A stretch of 64,000 bases of DNA from Hyphomicrobiales bacterium (GTDB taxonomy: Bacteria; Pseudomonadota; Alphaproteobacteria; Rhizobiales; Xanthobacteraceae). The notes under the pieces are model-generated. The model had not been told where the DNA came from, searched no databases, and was given only the letters and a program-made list of their open reading frames with translations. The DNA lies in assembly GCA_013911975.1 (NCBI GenBank), contig JACESF010000004.1, positions 1 through 64,000 on the forward strand, given 5' to 3'. The position numbers and the translations under genes were made by a program. Below are positions 17,574 through 26,241 of the stretch, piece after piece. Each line of letters begins with the position of its first letter. Positions within the stretch are counted from its first letter, which is position 1.

Positions 17574-17657
17574 GTGACTTTCGGCTCCGCGCTCGATCTC
17601 GTGAAGCTCGGTGCCGCCCTGGCCTTCATAGGCGCGGTGGTGGCGGGCGTGATCTGA
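17574..17657 (+). CDS. 27-residue predicted membrane micro-protein
   Basis: A GTG-started ORF following AAGGAGAGGACTTGGAGC encodes MTFGSALDLVKLGAALAFIGAVVAGVI. After a short polar head (TFGSALDLVK) the rest is one hydrophobic helix long enough to span a membrane. A strong hairpin terminator lies 69 bases downstream, so ORF and terminator form a complete small transcription unit between the amidase and phnC. The function is unknown. The overlapping 69-residue frame from 17498 is Arg-rich and looks non-coding. The remainder of the 558-base gap holds the phnC upstream region. Confidence 0.55.
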   Translation: MTFGSALDLVKLGAALAFIGAVVAGVI

Positions 17658-17725
17658 GAGGGACCGCACACCCAGTCAGAACCTTCGCAGAATACAAAGA
17701 AGAATGAAGGACAGGCCGATCGGAG

Positions 17726-17753
17726 CGGCGCCGGGAGACATCTCCCGGCGCCG
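17726..17753 (+). terminator. strong terminator hairpin upstream of phnC
   Basis: CGGCGCCGGGAGA (17726-17738) and TCTCCCGGCGCCG (17741-17753) form a 13-bp perfect stem, followed by GTTCTCCGTTT. It separates the micro-ORF unit from the phosphonate genes. Confidence 0.75.
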
Positions 17754-17884
17754 TTCTCCGTTTGGGGCGCTGACGGCGCTCTCACCAGAACGGAACGAAC
17801 ACCAAAGACTTACCGCGCACTTTTAAGAATTGATGACGTGACGCCCGGTCTTTTGCCGACTATTGCCTGATAATTCAGCATCGG

Positions 17885-17901
17885 CTTCATCCAATCGTCA
17901 C
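17885..17901 (+). promoter_or_regulatory. weak Pho-box-like direct repeat upstream of phnC
   Basis: CTTCAT (17885-17890) and CGTCAC (17896-17901) are half-sites spaced by 11 bases, as in PhoB boxes built from TGTCAT/C. Each differs from the consensus at two positions, so support is modest. It lies 53 bases before the phnC start. PhoB control of phosphonate uptake is known in rhizobia. Confidence 0.3.
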
Positions 17902-17953
17902 ACCGCTGTTGCGCGCCCGCACTATGGGTTTGCCGCCACTGCGGAGCCGCCTC

Positions 17954-18763
<810 letters not shown>

Positions 18764-18834
18764 GCCGCGGTCCCGCATCCGCCGCAAGTTCTGTTCGCGC
18801 GTACCATTCCCCGCATCCCCCGAAGGAGCGAGAC

Positions 18835-19746
18835 ATGCTGACCCGTCGTACCCTGATCGCCGCCGCTGCGGCGCTCACCCTGTCCGCGGGCGCCGCCGGC
18901 GCGCAGGACTGGAAGGCCCAGTATCCCGAGCTGGTCTTCGCCATCATCCCCGCCGAGAACGCCTCCGGCGTGACCGAGCGCTACACGCCCCTCATGGACT
19001 ATCTCACCAAGCAGATCGGCACCAAGGTGACGCTGCGGATCGCCAATGACTATGCGGCGGTGATCGAGGGCCAGCGCGCGGGCAACATCCACATTGCCTC
19101 CTACGGCCCGTCCTCCTTCGCCCGCGCCCTGATGACCGGCGCGAAGATCGACGCCTTCGCCATCGAAGTGAACCTGGACGGCACGAAGGGCTACCATTCG
19201 GTGCTCTATGTGAAGGCCGACAGCCCGTACAAGTCCATCGAGGACCTGAAGGGCAAGAATCTCTGCCTCGTGGATCCCAACTCCACCTCGGGCAACAACG
19301 TGCCGCGCTTCGCCATGAGCAAGATGGGCATCAATCCGGACCAGTATTTCAGCAAGGTGGTCTATGCGGGCTCCCACGAGAATGCCGTGATCGGCGTTCA
19401 GCAGGGCACCTGCGATGCCGCGTTCAACTGGTGGAACGACGAGCAGGAATCCAACCTCATGCGCATGGACCGCAAGGGGATGGCGAAGTATGCGGACTAC
19501 CGCATCATCTTCAAGTCCGGCCAGATCGTGAACTCGCCGCTGGCCTATCTGGACAGCCTGCCGGCGGACCTGAAGGACACCATCCGCGCCGCCTTCTTCT
19601 CCATCGAGAAGAACGACAAGACCGCCTTCGACAAGATCTACGAAGGCAAGCAGCGCGTGTGGGAGCCGGTCACCAACGCCGCCTATGACGAGATCATCGC
19701 GCTCAACAAGTTCGTGGACGAGCTGCGCAAGAAGAAGGGCTCCTGA
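18835..19746 (+). CDS. phnD: phosphonate-binding periplasmic protein PhnD
   Basis: Binds phosphonates in the periplasm and hands them to PhnE. 303 residues. A signal peptide (MLTRRTLIAAAAALTLSAG) is followed by the PhnD fold: FAIIPAENASGVTERYTPL, IASYGPSSFARAL, LVDPNSTSGNNVPRF and YAGSHENAVIGVQQGTCDAA. The SYGPSSF and STSGN segments line the phosphonate pocket in known PhnD structures. An AAGGAG ribosome site precedes the ATG at 18835. Confidence 0.95.
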   Translation: MLTRRTLIAAAAALTLSAGAAGAQDWKAQYPELVFAIIPAENASGVTERYTPLMDYLTKQIGTKVTLRIANDYAAVIEGQRAGNIHIASYGPSSFARALMTGAKIDAFAIEVNLDGTKGYHSVLYVKADSPYKSIEDLKGKNLCLVDPNSTSGNNVPRFAMSKMGINPDQYFSKVVYAGSHENAVIGVQQGTCDAAFNWWNDEQESNLMRMDRKGMAKYADYRIIFKSGQIVNSPLAYLDSLPADLKDTIRAAFFSIEKNDKTAFDKIYEGKQRVWEPVTNAAYDEIIALNKFVDELRKKKGS

Positions 19747-19820
19747 GCCCTTTCTCCCGACCGCCATCGCGCCATGCCCGCCCCCGGGCATGGCGCTTTT
19801 ACATGTGACAGGGACGGCCC

Positions 19821-20705
19821 TTGCCCCACGCCATCGTCCAGCTTCCGGCCGAGCAGATCGCCCCGCTCGCGCGCCTCTATGACGAGGCGATCGCCGCGCG
19901 CCGCCGCCACACGCTCATCGTGGCCGGCGTGGTGCTGGTGGGAATCGTGCTGTCCTGCTGGGGCGGCGAGGTGCGCCCCTCGGTCTTCGCCGCCAATGCC
20001 CACCGCCTGGGCACCTATTTCTGGAACATCACCCCGACCCTGCACTGGGACACGCTCGGGGCCGACCTCGCGGAATGGTACTGGAACCTGGACGGCTGGC
20101 TGAAGCTGCTGTTCGAGACCGTGCTCATCGCCTATCTCGGCACGGTGTTCGGGGCCATCGGCGCCTTCGCCCTGTGCTTCCTCGCCAGCGCCAACCTCAC
20201 GCGCAACACAGTGATCCGCATCTGCGCCCGGCGGATGCTGGAATTCTGCCGCACCGTGCCGGAAATCGTGTTCGCGCTCCTGTTCGTGGTGGCCTTCGGG
20301 CTCGGGGCCATGCCCGGCGTGCTGGCCCTCGCCATCCACACCATGGGGGCCCTCGGCAAGCTGTTCGCCGAAGTGGTCGAGAATATCGACATGAAGCCGG
20401 TGGACGGCGCCACCGCCGCGGGCGCGTCCTGGACGCAGACCGTGCGCTTCGCCGTGCTGCCGCAGGTGCTCTCCAATTTCGCGTCCTACGGCCTGCTGCG
20501 GTTCGAGATCAATGTGCGGGAAGCCGCCATCATGGGGTTCGTGGGCGCGGGCGGCATCGGCCAGGACCTCGTGGAGGCGATCCGCAAATTCTACTATTCG
20601 GACGTCTCGGCCATCCTTCTCCTGATCATCGCCACCGTGGTGATCATCGACATGGTGACGGAGCGCATCCGCCACGCCCTCCTCGGCATGGAGCACGGCC
20701 GATGA
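19821..20705 (+). CDS. phnE1: phosphonate ABC transporter permease PhnE (first copy)
   Basis: Inner-membrane permease of the phosphonate importer. 294 residues with about six helices. ETVLIAYLGTVFGAIGAF opens the permease domain, and the ATPase-coupling EAA loop is near VENIDMKPVDGATAAGASW. The C-terminal FVGAGGIGQDLVEAI is characteristic of PhnE. The start is a TTG at 19821, the only reasonable start in frame. Its stop overlaps the start of the second permease by 4 bases (ATGA), so the pair probably forms a heterodimer. Confidence 0.92.
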   Translation: MPHAIVQLPAEQIAPLARLYDEAIAARRRHTLIVAGVVLVGIVLSCWGGEVRPSVFAANAHRLGTYFWNITPTLHWDTLGADLAEWYWNLDGWLKLLFETVLIAYLGTVFGAIGAFALCFLASANLTRNTVIRICARRMLEFCRTVPEIVFALLFVVAFGLGAMPGVLALAIHTMGALGKLFAEVVENIDMKPVDGATAAGASWTQTVRFAVLPQVLSNFASYGLLRFEINVREAAIMGFVGAGGIGQDLVEAIRKFYYSDVSAILLLIIATVVIIDMVTERIRHALLGMEHGR

Positions 20706-21565
20706 ACCGCGCCCGCCTCACCCCGTCCGCGCAGGACCGCGCCCGGCTCCTGGCCCTCCATCCCGGCATGGACGCGCACCTGACGGGCGGCCATCTCATT
20801 GCCGTTCTGGTGCTGTGCGCCCTCGCCGCCTTCGCCGCGTTCGGCATGTGGTACCTGGACTTCTCCGCGCGCCGCCTCGGGACGGGCATCGCCCAGCTCT
20901 TCCATTTCGTGACGCTGATGTTCCCACCCTCGCCGGGCCGGCAATTGCCGCTCTATCTCGATGCCCTGGGCGAGACATTGGCCATCGCCTTTCTGGGCAC
21001 GCTCGCCGGCGCGGTGCTGGCCCTGCCGTTCGGCTTCCTCGCCGCCAAGAACGTCGTGTCCAACCCGGTGCTGCATTTCGGCGTGCGGCGGGTGCTGGAC
21101 GTGCTGCGCGGCATCGACAAGCTCATCTGGGCGCTGATCTATGTGACCGTGGTGGGCCTCGGCCCGTTCGCAGGCATCCTCGCCATCGCGACCGCCTCCA
21201 TCGGCGAGCTGGGCAAGCTGTTCTCCGAGGCGGTGGAAGCCTGCGACCGCAAGCCGGTGGAGGGCATCGTCTCCTGCGGGGGCTCGAAGCCCGACACGGT
21301 GCGCTTCGGCCAGCTTCCCCAGGTGCTGCCGGTGATCGCCAGCCAGATGCTCTACTATTTCGAATCCAACGCGCGCCAGTCCACCATCGTGGGCATTGTC
21401 GGCGCCGGCGGGCTCGGGCTGCACCTCGCCGAGCAGATCCGCATCCTGGAATGGCAGAAGGTGAGCTTCCTCGTCCTGATGATGCTGGTGATGGTGGCGG
21501 TCATCGACTTCGCCTCCTCGCGCCTGCGCTTCGCCATCATCGGCCGGCGGCCCGTCAGCCTCTGA
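20702..21565 (+). CDS. phnE2: phosphonate ABC transporter permease PhnE (second copy)
   Basis: 287-residue partner permease. A first helix lies at HLIAVLVLCALAAFAAFGMW, the permease core begins at ALGETLAIAFLGTLAGAVLALPFGF, the coupling loop is EACDRKPVEGIVSCGGSK, and IVGIVGAGGLGLHLAEQIR mirrors the GAGGIG block of the first copy. The two paralogues differ clearly, so they arose by an old duplication; paired phnE genes are normal in Rhizobiales. It ends 28 bases before the convergent PPOX gene. Confidence 0.92.
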   Translation: MNRARLTPSAQDRARLLALHPGMDAHLTGGHLIAVLVLCALAAFAAFGMWYLDFSARRLGTGIAQLFHFVTLMFPPSPGRQLPLYLDALGETLAIAFLGTLAGAVLALPFGFLAAKNVVSNPVLHFGVRRVLDVLRGIDKLIWALIYVTVVGLGPFAGILAIATASIGELGKLFSEAVEACDRKPVEGIVSCGGSKPDTVRFGQLPQVLPVIASQMLYYFESNARQSTIVGIVGAGGLGLHLAEQIRILEWQKVSFLVLMMLVMVAVIDFASSRLRFAIIGRRPVSL

Positions 21566-21592
21566 ACCGGGGACGGGCCGGGCGCATTACGC

Positions 21593-22204
21593 TCAGTAGA
21601 GGATGTCGCGATAGCGGCTCACCATGTCCGCCTGCGTCTCCGGCGGACCTTCCAGGCCGATCTGGTCCTTCAGCATCTCGCCCATGCTCGGCAGCGTCGC
21701 GCGCGGCAGGGCGGCGGCGGGGTCCCAGAGACGGGAGCGCATGAAGGCCTTGGCGCAGTGCAGATAGGCCGCTTCCACCTGCACCCGCAGCACCGTCGTG
21801 GGCCGGCGCCCGCCGATGGCGAACCGCTCCGTCAGCTCCGCATCCGCGCGCACCTCGGCCTTGCCATTCACCCGCAGCGTCTCGTCGATGCCGGGAATGA
21901 GGAAGAGCAGGCCCACGGCGGGATTGGCGATGATGTTCTCCAGGCTGTCCAGGCGGTTGTTGCCGGGCCGGTCGGGCAGGAGCAGCGTGCGCTCGTCATC
22001 CACAACGACAAAGCCCGCATGGTCGCCGCGCGGCGAGACGTCCGCATTGCCCGCGCCGTCGCAAGTGGCGAGCAGCACGAAGGGGCTGAGCGCGATGAAG
22101 CGGCGGCAATGGGGATCCAGCCAGGACAGCTCCTTGGCGACGGAGCGCCCCGTGGCAGGCGGATACAGGCCCCGAAGGGCCTCCAGCGTCTCGATACGGC
22201 TCAT
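21593..22204 (-). CDS. PPOX-family flavin/pyridoxamine-phosphate-oxidase-like protein
   Basis: 203-residue split-barrel protein of the pyridoxamine 5'-phosphate oxidase superfamily, close to the MSMEG_1061/DR_2398 type. Flavin-binding barrel strands include FVLLATCDGAGNADVSPRGDHAGF (residues ~42-65), TLLLPDRPGNNRLDSLENI and VGLLFLIPGIDETLRVNGKA. It is cotranscribed with phnF, 10 bases downstream of it. It lies inside the phosphonate locus but is not part of the known C-P lyase machinery. A redox or cofactor role is likely; the substrate is unknown. Confidence 0.85.
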   Translation of the reverse strand: MSRIETLEALRGLYPPATGRSVAKELSWLDPHCRRFIALSPFVLLATCDGAGNADVSPRGDHAGFVVVDDERTLLLPDRPGNNRLDSLENIIANPAVGLLFLIPGIDETLRVNGKAEVRADAELTERFAIGGRRPTTVLRVQVEAAYLHCAKAFMRSRLWDPAAALPRATLPSMGEMLKDQIGLEGPPETQADMVSRYRDILY

Positions 22205-22214
22205 GCGATGGGAC

Positions 22215-22979
22215 TCACGGCTTGATCACCAGTTGGACACGGTCGGCCGCGAAGCTGGAGCGCCCCCATTGCAGCGGCGTCCCGTTGATCTCCACGTCCA
22301 CCCGCTCCACCACCAGCACGGTCCGCCCCGCCGCCAGGGACAGGCGCTCCTGCTCCAGCTCGTTCGCCGTGCGGCCGGTGATGCGGGTTTCGCGGCGACG
22401 ATAGTCCTGGATGCCCAGGGTCGCCAGCGCCCGGGTGAGGGAGCCGGTGGCGGTGTAGATGAGGTCGAGGTCGCGGCAGCGTGCCTCCGGGAAATAGGAG
22501 CGGCCGAAGGAGATGGGCACGCCGTCGGCCTCGTGGATGGTCTCGATGCGCAGGACGGGCGTGCCTTCCGCGAGCATCAGCTCGCGGGCCACCTCGCCGC
22601 TCGCTTCCTCCACCGCCGAGCCCAGGCACCGCCCGAAGGGCTCGCGCCCGCCCGCCGAGACGATCTCGCTGAACCGCGTGCGCGCGCCGATGGGATAGCG
22701 CAGCGGCGGTTCCTTCACGAAGGTCCCGCGCCCGGCGGTCGCCTCCACGAGGCCCTTCTCCGCCAGCACCGCCAGCGCGCGGCGCACGGTGTGGCGGTTG
22801 ACGCCGAACTTGGCGGACAGGTCTGCCTCGACAGGCAACTGGCTGCCCGGCGCGAAGACTCCGGAGCCGATCTGCCATTCGAGCCGGGCGGCGATCTGCT
22901 TCCAGAGCGCGACGCCGCTGCCGCGCGTCACGTCCTCGTGGGCCGGGTCCGTCATGGAGACGTGATCGAAGCCATCCAT
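22215..22979 (-). CDS. phnF: phosphonate regulator PhnF (GntR/HutC family repressor)
   Basis: 254-residue transcription factor. The N-terminal winged helix-turn-helix spans about residues 18-85 (VALWKQIAARLEWQIGSGVF, LPVEADLSAKFGVNRHTVRRAL, GLVEATAGRGTFV). A C-terminal UTRA effector domain follows (about 110-250, with LRIETIHEADGVPISFGRSYFP). The start ATG at 22979 has GAGGA upstream; the frame runs further through the intergenic operator and is not coding there. It is divergent from phnG, the usual arrangement for control of phnG-N. In other bacteria PhnF represses phosphonate genes until an inducer binds. Confidence 0.93.
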   Translation of the reverse strand: MDGFDHVSMTDPAHEDVTRGSGVALWKQIAARLEWQIGSGVFAPGSQLPVEADLSAKFGVNRHTVRRALAVLAEKGLVEATAGRGTFVKEPPLRYPIGARTRFSEIVSAGGREPFGRCLGSAVEEASGEVARELMLAEGTPVLRIETIHEADGVPISFGRSYFPEARCRDLDLIYTATGSLTRALATLGIQDYRRRETRITGRTANELEQERLSLAAGRTVLVVERVDVEINGTPLQWGRSSFAADRVQLVIKP

Positions 22980-23023
22980 AGTCCTCGGGTCTCCCAGACC
23001 GCGCCATGCCTTTGTCTGATCAT

Positions 23024-23043
23024 TTGTATAATTAACTATACAA
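23024..23043. promoter_or_regulatory. palindromic operator between phnF and phnG
   Basis: TTGTATA (23024-23030) and TATACAA (23037-23043) form a perfect inverted repeat around ATTAAC. HutC-type GntR regulators bind GT/TA/AC-rich palindromes of this form. It lies in an AT-rich patch between divergent phnF and phnG and is the best candidate PhnF site, able to control both genes. Confidence 0.7.
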
Positions 23044-23106
23044 TTGATGTCCAGCGCGCTATGGCTCCCCTGCCCGCCCAGAGCGAACCAGGGACAGGGG
23101 ATGCGC

Positions 23107-23559
23107 ATGGCGACCGAGCCGCAGACCACCAGCCTCCGACAGGCCATGATGGCCGTGATCGCCCAGGCGTCGCAGCCGGAGCTTGATGCCGTCATCGAAC
23201 GGTTCGCCCCACTGCCTCGCGTCGAGGACCTGAGGCCCGCAGAAGTGGGCCTGTGCATGGTTCGGGGGCGGATCGGCGGAGACGGCGCCGCCTTCAATCT
23301 CGGCGAGGCGACGGTGACGCGCGCGGCTGTGCGCCTGAACGCGCTCACCGGGGTCTCCTACCTTCTGGGACGGGCACCCGAGCGCGCCCGCGCGGCGGCG
23401 CTCATCGATGCCCTATGGCAGGACGAAGCGGCCCGCCCGGCGGTGGAGCAGGCGCTGGCGCCGATCCGGGTCCGCCTGAAGGCCATGAAGGACGCCGAAT
23501 TCGCGCGCACCGACACGACGCGCGTCGAATTCTTCACCCTGGTGCGGGGAGAGGATTGA
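23107..23559 (+). CDS. phnG: C-P lyase subunit PhnG
   Basis: Part of the PhnGHIJ core complex that attaches ribose triphosphate to phosphonate and cleaves the C-P bond. 150 residues, the same as E. coli PhnG, with the conserved LRPAEVGLCMVRGRIGGDGAAFNLGEATVTRAAVRL region split here only by small changes. The start at 23107 (MATEPQTTSL) is about 6 bases after AGGGG; an ATG at 23101 is possible. The reading frame is open back to 23044. Its stop overlaps the phnH start (TGATG). Confidence 0.93.
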   Translation: MATEPQTTSLRQAMMAVIAQASQPELDAVIERFAPLPRVEDLRPAEVGLCMVRGRIGGDGAAFNLGEATVTRAAVRLNALTGVSYLLGRAPERARAAALIDALWQDEAARPAVEQALAPIRVRLKAMKDAEFARTDTTRVEFFTLVRGED

Positions 23560-24176
23560 TGAGCGCCACATCCCTCCAGAGCGACAAGCCCCTGGCCCGC
23601 GGCTTCGTGGACCCGCCGCGCTGCTCCCAGCAGGCGTTCCGCGCCCTCATGGACGCCATGGCCCGCCCCGGCATTCCCCGCGCGCTGGACGTCCGGCTGG
23701 CGCCGCCCGCGCCCCTGACGCCGGAACTGGCGGCGCTCGCACTGACCGTGCTGGACTACGAGACGGCCGTCTGGCTCGATCCGGTGCTCGCAGGAGAGCC
23801 GGCGGTGGCGGACTTCCTGCGCTTCCACACCTCCGCGCGCCTCGTGGAGCAGCCGGGCGACGCGCAGTTCGCGCTGATCGCCGACAGCGCCGCCCTACCC
23901 CCCTTCTCGCTCTTCGCCCAGGGCGAGCCGGCCTATCCGGACCGCTCGGCCACGCTCCTCGTCTCGGTCGCGGCGTTCACGGACGGCCCGCTCACGCTCG
24001 CCGGGCCCGGCCTGCCGTCCCCAGTCGGCTTCGGGGCGCGTCCGCTGCCGGACGACCTCGGGCGCAGGCTCGCGGACAACCGGGCGCTCTTTCCCCTGGG
24101 GATCGACCTCGTTCTCGCGGCGCCGGGAGCCATCGCCGCCCTGCCGCGCTCCATACGCGTGATGGAAGGGGCCTAG
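23559..24176 (+). CDS. phnH: C-P lyase subunit PhnH
   Basis: 205-residue core subunit, a dimeric protein with a fold related to PLP enzymes but without PLP. GFVDPPRCSQQAFRALMDAMARPG near residue 15 is the PhnH hallmark, and FPLGIDLVLAAPGAIAALPRS closes the protein. It sits in the order GHIJ, 2 bases before phnI, consistent with stoichiometric complex assembly. Confidence 0.94.
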   Translation: MSATSLQSDKPLARGFVDPPRCSQQAFRALMDAMARPGIPRALDVRLAPPAPLTPELAALALTVLDYETAVWLDPVLAGEPAVADFLRFHTSARLVEQPGDAQFALIADSAALPPFSLFAQGEPAYPDRSATLLVSVAAFTDGPLTLAGPGLPSPVGFGARPLPDDLGRRLADNRALFPLGIDLVLAAPGAIAALPRSIRVMEGA

Positions 24177-24178
24177 CC

Positions 24179-25354
24179 ATGTATGTGGCCGTGAAGGGCG
24201 GCGAGCGCGCCATCCGCAATGCCCATGCCCTGCTCGCCGAGACGCGGCGCGGCGACCCGGAGGTGCCGGAGATCGGCATCGACCAGATCCGCGAGCAATT
24301 GGCGCTCGCCGTGGACCGCGTGATGGCGGAGGGCAGTCTCTATGACCGAGACCTTGCGGCCCTCGCTTTGAAGCAGGCGCGGGGCGATGCCATCGAGGCC
24401 ATTTTCCTTCTGCGCGCCCTGCGCACCACCTTGCCCCGCTTCGGCGCCACTCTGCCGGTGGACACCGCCGCCATGCGGGCGCGGCGGCGGGTGTCGGCGA
24501 CGTTCAAGGACATTCCCGGCGGGCAGGTGCTCGGCCCCACCTTCGACTATACCCACCGCCTGCTCGATCCCACGCTCGCGACCCTCGGCGAGGCGCGCAA
24601 GCCGGCGGCGCCCAAAAAGGCTGCGCCAGACAAGAGCGCGCCCGAGAAGCCGGCGCCGGCCGCCGCGCCCGAGACGGACGGCACAGCGCCGCTGTCGCGA
24701 GTGGTGGACCTGCTGGGCGCCGAGGGACTGATCGAGCCCTCGCCGCCCGACACCGGCGGGGAGCCTCCCGATTTGACGCGCTCCCCCCTCGCCTTCCCTG
24801 CCGACCGGGAAACGCGCCTCCAGAATCTCGCGCGGGGCGACGAGGGCTTCCTGCTGGCGCTCGGCTATTCCACCCAGCGCGGCTATGCGCGCACCCATCC
24901 CTTCGTGGGCGAGATTCGCATGGGGGCGGTGCAGGTGGAATTGTTCGCCGAGGAGCTCGGCTTCGCCGTCCCCCTCGGCGAGATCACCGTGACCGAGTGC
25001 CAGATGGTGAACCAGTTCCAGGGCAGCGCCGAGGCCCCGGCCCAGTTCACGCGCGGCTACGGCCTCGTGTTCGGCCAGTCCGAGCGCAAGGCCATGTCCA
25101 TGGCGCTGGTGGACCGGGCGCTGCGCTGGCAGGAGCTGGGCGAGGAAAAGACCGCGCCCGCGCAGGACGCCGAATTCGTGCTGTCCCATTCGGACAATGT
25201 GCAGGCGACCGGCTTCGTGGAGCATCTGAAGCTGCCGCATTACGTGGACTTCCAGGCCGAGCTGGACCTCGTGCGGCGCCTGCGGGCCGAGCACCGGGAG
25301 AGCGCGGACGGGACGGACGTGCCGCAGACCGAGGACGCGGAGGCCACCTCATGA
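24179..25354 (+). CDS. phnI: C-P lyase subunit PhnI (nucleosidase/transferase)
   Basis: PhnI, helped by PhnGHL, displaces adenine from ATP to make ribose-triphosphate phosphonate. 391 residues against about 354 in E. coli. The opening MYVAVKGGERAIRNAH and the conserved QVELFAEELGFAVPLGEITVTECQMVNQF are present. The excess length comes from a Lys/Ala/Pro-rich insert at about residues 142-168 (PAAPKKAAPDKSAPEKPAP), probably a flexible surface loop. The stop overlaps the phnJ start by 4 bases. Confidence 0.95.
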   Translation: MYVAVKGGERAIRNAHALLAETRRGDPEVPEIGIDQIREQLALAVDRVMAEGSLYDRDLAALALKQARGDAIEAIFLLRALRTTLPRFGATLPVDTAAMRARRRVSATFKDIPGGQVLGPTFDYTHRLLDPTLATLGEARKPAAPKKAAPDKSAPEKPAPAAAPETDGTAPLSRVVDLLGAEGLIEPSPPDTGGEPPDLTRSPLAFPADRETRLQNLARGDEGFLLALGYSTQRGYARTHPFVGEIRMGAVQVELFAEELGFAVPLGEITVTECQMVNQFQGSAEAPAQFTRGYGLVFGQSERKAMSMALVDRALRWQELGEEKTAPAQDAEFVLSHSDNVQATGFVEHLKLPHYVDFQAELDLVRRLRAEHRESADGTDVPQTEDAEATS

Positions 25355-26241
25355 GCGCGATGCCGGCCATCACCTACAATTTCGCCTATCTGGACGAGCA
25401 GACCAAGCGGATGATCCGCCGGGCCATCCTGAAGGCGATCGCCATTCCCGGCTATCAGGTGCCGTTCGCCAGCCGCGAGATGCCCATGCCCTATGGCTGG
25501 GGCACCGGCGGCGTGCAGGTGACGGCGGCCATCCTCGGCGCCGACGACGTGCTGAAGGTGATCGACCAGGGGTCCGACGACACCACCAACGCGGTGGCCA
25601 TCCGGGGTTTCTTCAAGGCCACGGCGGGCGTCGCCACCACGACGCGCACCGAGGACGCCACCGTCATCCAGACCCGGCACCGCATTCCCGAGACGCCGCT
25701 GAAGGCGGACCAGGTGCTGGTCTATCAGGTGCCGATCCCCGAGCCCCTGCGCTTCCTGGAACCGCGAGAGACGGAAACCCGCAGCCTTCATGCCCTGGCC
25801 GATTACGGACTGATGCATGTGAAGCTGTACGAGGACATTTCCCGGCACGGCCATATCGCGACCACCTACGCCTATCCGGTCTCGGTGGCCGGGCGATACG
25901 TGATGGACCCATCCCCCATCCCGAAGTTCGACAATCCCAAGATGGACGATTGCCCGGCCCTGCAATTGTTCGGCGCGGGCCGCGAGCAGCGCATCTACGC
26001 CATTCCGCCCCATACGCGGGTCGTCTCGCTGGATTTCGAGGACCACCCGTTCGAGGTGCAGCATTTCGAGACGCCGTGCGCGCTCTGCGGGGCGCAGGAG
26101 GTCTATCTCGACGAGGTGATCCTCGATGACCGGGGTGGGCGCATGTTCGTGTGCTCCGACACTGACCATTGCGAGACCCGCCGGGCCGAGGGCCATGTGG
26201 GGCCCCTCGGCGCGGCTCCCGCAGGAAAGGCGACGCCATGA
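25351..26241 (+). CDS. phnJ: C-P lyase radical SAM-type subunit PhnJ
   Basis: The enzyme that cleaves the C-P bond, giving alkane and ribose cyclic phosphate by a radical mechanism using S-adenosylmethionine and a 4Fe-4S cluster. 296 residues. The four Cys, at about 243, 246, 268 and 274 (CALC and CSDTDHC), have exactly the E. coli PhnJ spacing (three cluster ligands and the catalytic thiyl Cys). The N-terminus AITYNFAYLDEQTKRMIRRA is conserved. It is joined to phnI and phnK by ATGA overlaps, so the core genes are translationally coupled. Confidence 0.97.
   Translation: MSAMPAITYNFAYLDEQTKRMIRRAILKAIAIPGYQVPFASREMPMPYGWGTGGVQVTAAILGADDVLKVIDQGSDDTTNAVAIRGFFKATAGVATTTRTEDATVIQTRHRIPETPLKADQVLVYQVPIPEPLRFLEPRETETRSLHALADYGLMHVKLYEDISRHGHIATTYAYPVSVAGRYVMDPSPIPKFDNPKMDDCPALQLFGAGREQRIYAIPPHTRVVSLDFEDHPFEVQHFETPCALCGAQEVYLDEVILDDRGGRMFVCSDTDHCETRRAEGHVGPLGAAPAGKATP

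Noticed and set aside
17498..17707. 69-residue plus-strand frame overlapping the micro-ORF
   Set aside because: Its second half is Arg/Gly-rich, it lacks a ribosome site, and the 27-residue frame has both a better start and a plausible membrane helix.
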